DNA from: Xanthomonas sacchari
Lineage (GTDB): Bacteria > Pseudomonadota > Gammaproteobacteria > Xanthomonadales > Xanthomonadaceae
Length of the DNA: 64,000 nt
NCBI RefSeq assembly: GCF_040529065.1
Contig: NZ_CP132343.1
Location: forward strand, 1,922,001-1,986,000
Direction of reading: 5' to 3'
The notes below the pieces were generated by a model that was given only the letters and a program-made list of their open reading frames with translations, did no database searches and was not told the DNA's origin. Every line of letters starts with the position of its first letter. Position 1 is the stretch's first letter. Made by a program: the position numbers and the translations under genes. Below are positions 36,181-43,316 of the stretch, one piece after another.

Positions 36181-36303
36181 GCGGTGAATGCAGGTGGAAC
36201 TCCATCTGGTAGCCCTTCATGGGTCGGGTTCGAGCCCCGGCCGCACGGCGTCAGTGACGCCATGCGGAAGGTTCCACCCTCCCTCGTCACCGCGCTTTTT
36301 TTT
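36181..36303 (+). ncRNA. Y-like RNA unit 4 ending in a T-tract
   Basis: The outer stem GCGGTGA (36181-36187) / TCACCGC (36287-36293) is followed by GC and T8 (36296-36303), so this unit doubles as an intrinsic-terminator-like 3' end. The inner stem is GGTGGAAC (36193-36200) / GTTCCACC (36271-36278). The T-arm is GTCGGG-TTCGAGC-CCCGGC (36223-36241). The acceptor-like element is a long hairpin with GGCGTC-AGT-GACGCC (36247-36261) inside CGCA/TGCG. There is no D-arm after it; a TGGTAGC D-loop-like sequence lies before the T-arm. It is a diverged or specialised member. Read-through into rtcB would be needed for operon expression. Confidence 0.72.
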
Positions 36304-36334
36304 CTTTGAACTGCGTTACACAAGGAGCAACACC

Positions 36335-37555
36335 ATGAACACCGAGCAGTACGAGGTCATCGCGCAGCCGGGAGCGGCGCCGATCAAGCTGTGGACCCGC
36401 GGCGTGCCGCTGGAGGACGAGGCACGCCAGCAGCTGCAGAACATCGCCAAGCTGCCCTTCATCCATCGCTGGATTGCGGTGATGCCGGACGTGCACCTGG
36501 GCAAGGGCGCGACCGTCGGCTCGGTGGTGCCGACCATCGGCGCGATCGTGCCGGCCGCGGTGGGTGTGGACATCGGCTGCGGGATGATCGCCGCGCGCAC
36601 CTCGCTGGTCGCCAGCGACCTGCCGGACAACCTGGCGCCGATCCGCAGCGCGATCGAGCGTGCGGTGCCGCACGGGCGCACGCCCGGCGCGCGCGACAAG
36701 GGTGCGTGGCAGACGCCGCCGGGCGTGGCGGTGGACGGCTGGGCGCAGCTGGCCAGCGACTTCGCGCTGATCTGCGAGCGTCATCCGCGCCTGCGCAAGA
36801 CCAACAACCTGCAGCATCTCGGCACCCTCGGCACCGGCAACCACTTCGTGGAGATGTGCCTGGACGAGGCGCAGCGGGTCTGGTTCATGCTGCACTCCGG
36901 TTCGCGCGGCGTCGGCAATGCGATCGGCAACCACTTCATCCAGCTCGCCAAGGAGGAAATGCGGCGCTGGATGATCAACCTGCCGGACCAGGACCTGGCC
37001 TATCTGCCGGAAGGCAGCCAGTACTACGGCGACTATGTGTTCGCGGTGGACTGGGCGCAGCGCTATGCGCGGATCAACCGCGAGATCATGATGCGCAGCG
37101 TGGTCGAGGCGGTCCGCACGGTGATCGCCAAGCCGTTCGAGGCGCAGGCCGAGGCGGTGAACTGCCACCACAACTACGTCAGCCGCGAGCACCACTTCGG
37201 AAAGGACGTGTTCGTGACCCGTAAGGGCGCGGTGAGCGCGCGCAAGGGCGAGCTGGGTATCATTCCGGGCAGCATGGGCGCCAAGAGCTTCATCGTGCGC
37301 GGGCTGGGCAATGCCGACAGCTTCCACAGCTGCAGCCATGGCGCCGGCCGGGTGATGAGCCGCACCGAGGCGCGTCGCCGCATCAGTGTCGACGAGCACG
37401 TCAAGGCCACCGCGCATGTGGAGTGTCGCAAGGACCAGGACGTGGTGGACGAGTCGCCGGCGGCCTACAAGCCGATCGAGGCGGTGATGGCCGCGCAGCG
37501 CGACCTGGTGGAGATCGTGCACACGCTGCGGCAGGTGGTGTGCGTCAAGGGCTAG
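36335..37555 (+). CDS. rtcB: RtcB, 3'-phosphate/5'-OH RNA ligase
   Basis: 406-aa GTP- and Mn-dependent RNA ligase joining 2',3'-cyclic-phosphate or 3'-phosphate ends to 5'-OH ends. Metal and guanylate-binding sites are visible: PDVHLGKGATVG, VGVDIGCGM, GTGNHFVE, HSGSRGVGN, NCHHNYVSREHHFGKD and the guanylylated His in SCSHGAGRVMSR. CAAGGAG precedes the ATG with good spacing. It follows the Y-like RNA array by 31 nt, so RNA and protein are presumably produced from the same sigma54 transcript. Confidence 0.96.
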   Translation: MNTEQYEVIAQPGAAPIKLWTRGVPLEDEARQQLQNIAKLPFIHRWIAVMPDVHLGKGATVGSVVPTIGAIVPAAVGVDIGCGMIAARTSLVASDLPDNLAPIRSAIERAVPHGRTPGARDKGAWQTPPGVAVDGWAQLASDFALICERHPRLRKTNNLQHLGTLGTGNHFVEMCLDEAQRVWFMLHSGSRGVGNAIGNHFIQLAKEEMRRWMINLPDQDLAYLPEGSQYYGDYVFAVDWAQRYARINREIMMRSVVEAVRTVIAKPFEAQAEAVNCHHNYVSREHHFGKDVFVTRKGAVSARKGELGIIPGSMGAKSFIVRGLGNADSFHSCSHGAGRVMSRTEARRRISVDEHVKATAHVECRKDQDVVDESPAAYKPIEAVMAAQRDLVEIVHTLRQVVCVKG

Positions 37556-37560
37556 TCACA

Positions 37561-37632
37561 GGTGCCGGCCGGCACGCACTGCGGTCGGTCGGCGCCGACC
37601 GTCCGCGCGGGTTGGCCCGCACGGGCGTTTTT
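37561..37632 (+). other. Hairpin-rich gap between rtcB and rtcA, weak attenuator
   Basis: GTGCCGGCCGGCAC (37562-37575) is a 14-bp palindrome. CGGTCGG and CCGACCG (within 37582-37601) form a second stem. GCCC-GCAC-GGGC-G-TTTTT (37615-37632) is a short stem with five Ts. Together they may reduce rtcA expression relative to rtcB. Confidence 0.45.
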
Positions 37633-37652
37633 CAACGATGGATTGCTTTGCA

Positions 37653-38672
37653 ATGGACATGATCGAACTCGATGGTGCGGCGGGCGGCGGGCAACTGCTG
37701 CGCACCGCGCTGACGCTGAGCCTGTGCACCGGGACCGGCTTCACCTTCAGCAACATCCGTGGCGCGCGTCCGCGTCCGGGCCTGATGCGCCAGCACCTGA
37801 CCGCGGTCGTGGCGGCCGCCACGATCGGCCAGGCGCGCACGCACGGGGCGCAGATCGGCGCGACCACGCTGCGCTTCGAGCCAGGAGCGGTGGTGCCCGG
37901 CGACTATCAGTTCGCCACCGGCAGTGCCGGCTCGACCACGCTGGTGCTGCAGACGGTGCTGCCGGCGCTGTGGCGCGCCGCTGCGCCGTCGCGCCTGACC
38001 CTGGAGGGTGGCACCCATAACCCGCTGGCGCCCTGCGCCGATTTCCTGGTCGAGACCTGGCTGCCGGCGCTGCAGCGCCTGGGCGTGGCTGCGACGTTGA
38101 CGCTGGACCGGCATGGCTTCTATCCGGCCGGCGGCGGCGCGCTGCGGGCCAGCATCGCGCCCTGTGCGCAGTTGCAGCAGGTCTGCTTCGGTGCGCGAGG
38201 CGAACTGCAGGCGATCCAGGCGCAGGTGCTGGTCTCGGGCCTGTCCGGCAAGATCGGCCGGCGCGAGCTGGCGGTGCTGGCCGAGCGACTTGGCGTGGAC
38301 GCCAATCCGCGCCACGTGCACAGCGTGCGCCCGGCGCAGGGACCGGGCAACACCGCGCTGGTGCGGGTGCGGCATGCGGCGCACGTGGAGGTCTTCGCCG
38401 GCCACGGCGAGCGCGGGGTGTCCGCCGAGCAGGTCGGCGAACGCCTGGCGGCGCAGGTGCGCCACTACCTGGACAGCGGCGCCTGCGTCGGTGAACACCT
38501 CGCCGACCAGTTGCTGCTGCCGATGGCATTGGCCGGTGGCGGCGCCTTCACCACCGACACGGTCAGCGCGCACCTGTCCAGCAATGCCCGCCTGATCGAG
38601 AAGTTCCTGCCGGTGGAAATCACCTGGGAGCAGGTGGATGCGCGGCAGTGGCGGGTGGTCGTGTCCAGCTGA
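37653..38672 (+). CDS. rtcA: RtcA, RNA 3'-terminal phosphate cyclase
   Basis: 339 aa. It converts an RNA 3'-phosphate to a 2',3'-cyclic phosphate using ATP. ELDGAAGGGQLLRTALTLS is the N-terminal family segment (the usual E-G-G-G-Q is A-A-G-G-G-Q here). RPGLMRQHLTAV, FATGSAGSTTLVLQTVLPAL and HGFYPAGGG follow. The C-terminal ADQLLLPMAL and SAHLSSNARLIEKFLPV hold the nucleophile His. I start at the MDMIELDG ATG (37653); ATG 37638 would add five residues. It is the last gene of the rsr-rtcBA unit. Confidence 0.94.
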   Translation: MDMIELDGAAGGGQLLRTALTLSLCTGTGFTFSNIRGARPRPGLMRQHLTAVVAAATIGQARTHGAQIGATTLRFEPGAVVPGDYQFATGSAGSTTLVLQTVLPALWRAAAPSRLTLEGGTHNPLAPCADFLVETWLPALQRLGVAATLTLDRHGFYPAGGGALRASIAPCAQLQQVCFGARGELQAIQAQVLVSGLSGKIGRRELAVLAERLGVDANPRHVHSVRPAQGPGNTALVRVRHAAHVEVFAGHGERGVSAEQVGERLAAQVRHYLDSGACVGEHLADQLLLPMALAGGGAFTTDTVSAHLSSNARLIEKFLPVEITWEQVDARQWRVVVSS

Positions 38673-38872
38673 TGGCAGCCACCGGCGGGTAGTGCCACCG
38701 TGCCGGCGCCTGCAGGCTGCAGGATGTGAGATGCCCACAGCGGTGCTGTCTACGCTCGGCGCCGTTTGATGCCGGATGCAGGACCATAATGACGCGGCGC
38801 GGGCGCGGTCCCGCGCGGTGCCGGCGGTGTGCCGGCTTCCTGCCGCAGGATCAGGCGCAATGGAGGATGCAC

Positions 38873-39997
38873 ATGGACAAGAACGTGCGCGTGCTGTGCT
38901 GGATGTTGTCATCGACGCTGCTGCCGATCGCGCAGGCAATGGCCGATCCCCCCACCGAACTCATGCAGCCGCTGCCCGCGTCGCTGATCTTCAACAACGA
39001 CAACGGCAAGATCCTCGGGACGTCCGGGCCGCAGCAGCCCACCGCGTATGCCCTGGCGCAATGGGGCGCCAATCCGGACAGTTCGGATACCTTGCAGCCT
39101 GTGATCGGCGGTTCGGCGCAGGGCTGGCAGGCCGAGAGCGTGCGTGCGCGGGTGAAGTACTACCCGGTCTACGCTGGTCACGCCAACGCCTACGAATTGG
39201 CGCAGGCCGACAACAAGTGCGCCGGTTCGGATCCGGGCAATCCAAATCCATACGACGGCGAGAAGGATCTGTTCCTGGTGACCGCCGATTCGAGGTTCTG
39301 GGGCAGTAACGCACTGCTTGGTTTCACGCCCAGCGCGCCGCTGTCCAGTCTTGGCGCCATTCGCGTGCGCGTCGGGTTGAGCAGGACCTACGAAGACGAT
39401 GTCCGCTGCGGCGGGACGGCGCCCAGCGGCACCGGCTATGCCTTCAGTTTCATCCTCGGCAATACGCAGGGGCAGACCTTGTTCTACCAGATCGACCTGG
39501 GTCATACCGGCGCGACTCCCGCGCAGGATCCGTCCACGCCTTGGTGCCCGCATGGGTACGAAGACACGCAGAGTCTGGACTTCTGCCTGGACGACGACAT
39601 CCGCAACATGGGCGGGCAGTGGAATCTCGCCGGCACGGCGATGTCCAACGACGTCGATTTCCTGCCCAGGCTGCTGCAGGTCATCGGCAAGGGCCACACC
39701 AAGCCGGTGCGCGACAAGCAGGGCAATCCCATCAGCCTGGATCGCGATCCGAGCCACTGGACGCTGACGTCGGTGTACATGGGCCATATCACCCAGGGCA
39801 AGACCATCAGCACCACGATCTGGTACGACCCCAGCGTCAGGACCTGGCCGGGTGGCACCTTCTGCAGTGCGGCGGGCACGCTGACCCAATACACCTGCAA
39901 CATGAGCGCGCAGGATGCGACCCAGCTTGGCGCGGGATGGGTCGCTGTCGGCAATGCCTGCTATCACCGCAATGCGGGCACGTCCTGTCCGCCATGA
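38873..39997 (+). CDS. Secreted protein of unknown function
   Basis: 374 aa with a cleavable signal peptide (MDKNVRVLCWMLSSTLLPIAQAMA, about 24 residues; shown in two parts as MDKNVRVLCWML and SSTLLPIAQAMA). The mature part has nine or so Cys residues, including paired ones in DDVRCGG, STPWCPHGYE, DFCLDDD and a C-terminal cluster (TFCSAAG, YTCNMS, NACYHRNAGTSCPP), so it is probably disulfide-bonded outside the cytoplasm. GGAGG lies before the ATG. I recognise no domain. No neighbour suggests a pathway. ATG 38867 is an alternative start. Confidence 0.78.
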   Translation: MDKNVRVLCWMLSSTLLPIAQAMADPPTELMQPLPASLIFNNDNGKILGTSGPQQPTAYALAQWGANPDSSDTLQPVIGGSAQGWQAESVRARVKYYPVYAGHANAYELAQADNKCAGSDPGNPNPYDGEKDLFLVTADSRFWGSNALLGFTPSAPLSSLGAIRVRVGLSRTYEDDVRCGGTAPSGTGYAFSFILGNTQGQTLFYQIDLGHTGATPAQDPSTPWCPHGYEDTQSLDFCLDDDIRNMGGQWNLAGTAMSNDVDFLPRLLQVIGKGHTKPVRDKQGNPISLDRDPSHWTLTSVYMGHITQGKTISTTIWYDPSVRTWPGGTFCSAAGTLTQYTCNMSAQDATQLGAGWVAVGNACYHRNAGTSCPP

Positions 39998-40021
39998 CGC
40001 GCAGCGGCAGCGTGCTGCGCG
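39998..40021 (+). terminator. Stem-loop directly after the secreted-protein gene
   Basis: CGCGCAGC (39998-40005) and GCTGCGCG (40014-40021) form a perfect 8-bp stem with an 8-nt loop immediately after the stop codon. No T-tract follows, so it may be a Rho-dependent or mRNA-protecting end. Confidence 0.35.
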
Positions 40022-40164
40022 CGTTCCGGCGCGGCGTTGTCGCGCTGGCGATCGGAGCGATGGGGTAGCAGAGTCCCCGGCACAGCGGGTGCCTGCAAGC
40101 CGCGTTGCGCGCCCAGGGTTGCTATCCTGACCGGCGCTACCGCATTGCCAGGAAGGTCGTTCCG

Positions 40165-41313
40165 ATGCGCACTCCCGTCGCTTCCGTCCCGATCGCGCCC
40201 GACCGGGCGCGTGCGCTGTGGCTGCATGCGCAGCGCTTGACCACGCCGGCGCCGTTCGGCAGCGGTGCCGAGGCCGTGCGGCAGGCCACCGCGCACCTGG
40301 GCTATGTGCAGATCGACACCATCCACGTGATCGCGCGCAGCCACCACCACGTGCTGTATACGCGCATTCCCGAGTACCGCGAACGGGATCTGGAACAGGC
40401 GCAGTCGCAGGACAAGTCGCTGTTCGAGTACTGGACCCATGCCTTGGCCTACGTGCCGGTCGCCGACTACCGCATGTACGTGGCGCAGATGGCGCGCCGA
40501 CGGGCGCAGGCCGACGCCAGGGGCGCGGTGGATGCGCAGGACTATGCGCGGCTGTTGCGCCGCATCCGCAGCGAGGGGCCGTTGTCGATCCGCGACATCG
40601 ACGACGACGTGCTGGTCGAGAAGACCCACCCGTGGGGCAGCCGCAAGCCGTCGCGGGCTGCGTTGCAGTACGGTTTCTTCAGTGGCGACCTGGTGATCAG
40701 CCAGCGCAGCGGCATGCTCAAGACCTACGAGCTGGCGGCGCGGCATTTCGGCTGGCGGCAGCGGCCGCGCCCGGTCAGCGACGCGCAGTACGCGCGCTAC
40801 CTGCTGCAGCGTGCGCTGCGTGCGCAGGGCATCGTCGGCGTGGAGTCGATCTGCTATGGCGAGACCGCCGCCAAGCCGGCGGTGCGGGCGTTGATCGCCG
40901 CGGAAGTGGCGCGCAAGCGCCTGATCCCGGTGCATCTGCAGGGGCAGGAAGGCGTGGCCCTGTGGGCCGAGCCGGAGCTGCTGGACAGTGTGCCGCCACC
41001 GCCGGATCCGACGCGGGCGCTGCTGCTGTCGCCGTTCGATCCGCTGGTGATCCAGCGCAAGCGGCTGCAGCAGTTCTTCAGCTACACCCACCGCTTCGAA
41101 GCCTATGTGCCGGCGCCGCAGCGGGTGCTGGGCTACTTCGCGTTGCCGGTGCTGGTCGGCGACCGCATCGTCGCCGCGCTCGACCTGAAGATGGACCGTC
41201 GCGCCGGCCGCCTGCTGATCCAGCAATGGACCTGGCTGGTGCCGCGTCGCGCGGCGCTGCAGGCGACGATCGACGCGGCCTTGCAGCGCTTCGAGCGCTT
41301 TCATCTGGCGTAG
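40165..41313 (+). CDS. YcaQ-like winged-helix protein (putative interstrand-crosslink DNA glycosylase)
   Basis: 382-aa HTH_42/AlkZ-like family protein. The family motif HLGYVQIDTIHVIARSHHHVLYTR, with the Q-x-D triad used by YcaQ glycosylases, is present near residues 40-65. A LLLSPFDPLVIQRKRLQQFF and EAYVPAPQRVLGYFALPVL C-terminal segment matches the family core. The YcaQ/AlkX relatives unhook DNA interstrand crosslinks, and this role is inferred here. AGGAAGG precedes the chosen ATG 40165. There is no clear operon partner; the alkylation-repair genes are elsewhere in the window (56.9-59 kb). Confidence 0.83.
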   Translation: MRTPVASVPIAPDRARALWLHAQRLTTPAPFGSGAEAVRQATAHLGYVQIDTIHVIARSHHHVLYTRIPEYRERDLEQAQSQDKSLFEYWTHALAYVPVADYRMYVAQMARRRAQADARGAVDAQDYARLLRRIRSEGPLSIRDIDDDVLVEKTHPWGSRKPSRAALQYGFFSGDLVISQRSGMLKTYELAARHFGWRQRPRPVSDAQYARYLLQRALRAQGIVGVESICYGETAAKPAVRALIAAEVARKRLIPVHLQGQEGVALWAEPELLDSVPPPPDPTRALLLSPFDPLVIQRKRLQQFFSYTHRFEAYVPAPQRVLGYFALPVLVGDRIVAALDLKMDRRAGRLLIQQWTWLVPRRAALQATIDAALQRFERFHLA

Positions 41314-41512
41314 CGGCTCGTCGTCGCGGACGTGTCGCCTGCGGACGGCGCATGCCGGCCGCACCTGCGTCCGCCAAACAGCGTCGGTTGCAGGCATTGT
41401 GTTGGGCATCCCCGATTTCCTTGCGCTGCCGGCGCCGCGAACAATCGTCGGGGTCACCTCGCGACCACAGGCAGCCGCTTAGGCTCCGGATTCCCCTTAG
41501 CCTGGCCGCCGT

Positions 41513-42568
41513 ATGTCCGCTGCCCGTCACTGTCTGCAAGATGCGCTCGACGCCTGCCGCCGCGGTGCGCCCGCGGTGTTGGCCGTGGCGATGGCCCGCG
41601 AAGGCTCCACCTACGCGCATGCCGGCGCGATAGCCTTGTTCGGCGCCGATGGTGCGCAGCAGGGCTGGCTGAGCGGCGGTTGCCTGGAGCCGGAGATCGC
41701 GCGCTGCGCCGCGGAGGCCGCCGACGCCGCGACGCCGGCGTGGATGGAGATCGATACGCGCGAGGACGAAGACCTGCTGTCCGGCTCGGCAGCGGGCTGC
41801 CGAGGGCGCTTGTACCTGGCCTTGTTGCCGCTGCACGCCTTGCCCGGTTTCGACGCATTGGCTCAGGCCTGGCTGCAGGGACGCGGTGGCTTGACCCTGG
41901 CGCTGGAGGCCGATGGCGATTTTGTCGCCAGTGTGGCCGGGCAGACGTTGCGGTGGCGCCTGCCGTGGCGCATGGTGTCCGCGACGTCGCCGCGCTTTGG
42001 CGAGGTGCACGTGCCGCCGCCGCCGCGGGTCAGCGTCTTCGGCGCCGGTCCGGAAACCACCGTGCTGCTGCCCTTGCTGCGGCAGTTGGGCTGGATGACC
42101 ACCCTGGTCGAGCAGCGGCCGCGCTGGGTCGCATTGGCGGCGCTGGCCGACCGCGCGCTCGCCTGCACGCCGACGCGCGGGCTGGCCGACTGCGCCGACA
42201 GCGACGCGGCGCTGGTGATGCACCACCATTTCGAACTGGATCGCGAAGCGCTGGATGCGCTGGCCGGCAGCGCCATCCCGTTCCTCGGCCTGCTGGGACC
42301 GGTACGGCGGCGCGAGGACCTGTTCCGCCTGTTGGGCCCGACGCAACGCGCGCAGCTCTTGCCGCGCCTGCATTCGCCGATCGGGCTGCGCCTGGGAGGG
42401 AATGGTGCGGAGGCGATCGCGTTGAGCATCGCCGCGCAATTGCAGGCCAGCCGGGCGGCGCCGCCACGGTTAGGTGCGGTCGCGCAGGCAGGCGACAGGT
42501 CGCTGCGGCGATCGCCGCGCGATGCGGTGGCGATGGTGCGGCCATTGCTGGCCGAAGGCAGCAGCTGA
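41513..42568 (+). CDS. XdhC/PaoD-family molybdenum-cofactor maturation factor
   Basis: 351 aa. The N-terminal XdhC domain (AVLAVAMAREGSTYAHAGAIALF, SGGCLEPEIARCA) is followed by a Rossmann-like C-terminal part starting RVSVFGAGPETTVLLPLLRQLGW. Such proteins bind MoCo and insert it, after sulfuration or cytosine addition, into molybdo-hydroxylases. It overlaps mocA and points toward the 3' end of paoC, so it most likely serves the PaoABC enzyme. The gene order paoABC / mocA / xdhC is convergent rather than collinear as in E. coli. Confidence 0.9.
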   Translation: MSAARHCLQDALDACRRGAPAVLAVAMAREGSTYAHAGAIALFGADGAQQGWLSGGCLEPEIARCAAEAADAATPAWMEIDTREDEDLLSGSAAGCRGRLYLALLPLHALPGFDALAQAWLQGRGGLTLALEADGDFVASVAGQTLRWRLPWRMVSATSPRFGEVHVPPPPRVSVFGAGPETTVLLPLLRQLGWMTTLVEQRPRWVALAALADRALACTPTRGLADCADSDAALVMHHHFELDREALDALAGSAIPFLGLLGPVRRREDLFRLLGPTQRAQLLPRLHSPIGLRLGGNGAEAIALSIAAQLQASRAAPPRLGAVAQAGDRSLRRSPRDAVAMVRPLLAEGSS

Positions 42569-43173
42569 TGGCGCAGGCGCACGCGGCGTTGATCCTGGCC
42601 GCCGGCGCCAGCCGCCGCCTGGGCCGCGCCAAGCAGACGCTGACCAGCGATGGCGAGCCGCTGCTGCGTCGGGTCGTGCGTCTGGCGCTGTCCACGGCAC
42701 CGGCGCGCTGCGTGGTGGTGCTGGGCGCGCAGGCCGAAGCGCTGCAGCCGCTGCTGGAGGGGCTTTCGGTGGAGTGCGTGCGCAATCCGCAATGGGACAC
42801 CGGCATGGGCGGCAGTCTCGACTGCCTGCGCGCGGCGGTACGCGACGATGCGTCGATCGCCCGCAGCCTGGTGCTCGGCTGCGACCAGCCGGCCCTGACA
42901 TCAGTGCATCTGCAGGACCTGTTGGCGGCGGCCGCGCGGGCGACCTCCGGTTGTGCGGTCAGTGCCTACGCCGGCGTGCGCGGCATGCCAGCGGTGGTGG
43001 CGCAACAGCGCTGGCGCACGCTGCCATTGGGCGGCGACCAGGGCTTGCGCGCGCTGTTCGCGACGCTGGCGCCGGACAGCCTGGGTTGCATCGTCGCGCC
43101 GGCGTTGGCGCTGGACCTGGACACGCCGGAGGACGTGCAGGCGGCGGTGGCGAAGGGGTGGCTGGATCCGTAG
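42568..43173 (+). CDS. mocA: MocA, molybdenum cofactor cytidylyltransferase
   Basis: 201-aa NTP-transferase fold: AALILAAGASRRLGRAKQTL is the nucleotide-binding signature (LAAG-x-S-x-R-x-G-x-x-K), and LVLGCDQPALTS holds the metal-binding Asp. It transfers CMP to Mo-molybdopterin to form MCD, the cofactor form used by PaoABC-type enzymes. The ATG overlaps the xdhC stop as TGATG, so translation is coupled. A REP element follows at 43217. Confidence 0.9.
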   Translation: MAQAHAALILAAGASRRLGRAKQTLTSDGEPLLRRVVRLALSTAPARCVVVLGAQAEALQPLLEGLSVECVRNPQWDTGMGGSLDCLRAAVRDDASIARSLVLGCDQPALTSVHLQDLLAAAARATSGCAVSAYAGVRGMPAVVAQQRWRTLPLGGDQGLRALFATLAPDSLGCIVAPALALDLDTPEDVQAAVAKGWLDP

Positions 43174-43216
43174 CGGTTGCGTCGGGCGCGGTGTTGCGGC
43201 GACCGACGCTCGCCTT

Positions 43217-43282
43217 GTAGGAGCGGCTTCAGCCGCGACAGGCGTTATCGGGAATGCCTGTCGCGGCTGAAGCCGCTCCTAC
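43217..43282. repeat. REP-like inverted repeat
   Basis: Two 27-nt perfect reverse-complement arms (43217-43243 and 43256-43282), both carrying GTAGGAGCGGCTTCAGCCGC, with a 12-nt loop. Same family as at 2461 and 63052. It lies in the convergent gap between mocA and paoC. Confidence 0.92.
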
Positions 43283-43316
43283 GAGAGCAAACTGCGCGCA
43301 AACGCGGCGATCGCAC

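Noticed and set aside
35681-36250. tRNA-like sequences that resemble tRNA genes (T-arm next to D-arm)
   Set aside because: The D-arm follows the T-arm instead of preceding it, acceptor strands are joined by a loop, and the anticodon stem cannot be formed by the flanking strands, so they are not ordinary or evidently functional permuted tRNA genes.
35543-36309. Short open frames across the RNA array, giving peptides such as VAGSNPAHS and RGFESRPL
   Set aside because: These are typical translations of tRNA T-loops and hairpin repeats; there is no coding bias or ribosome binding site.
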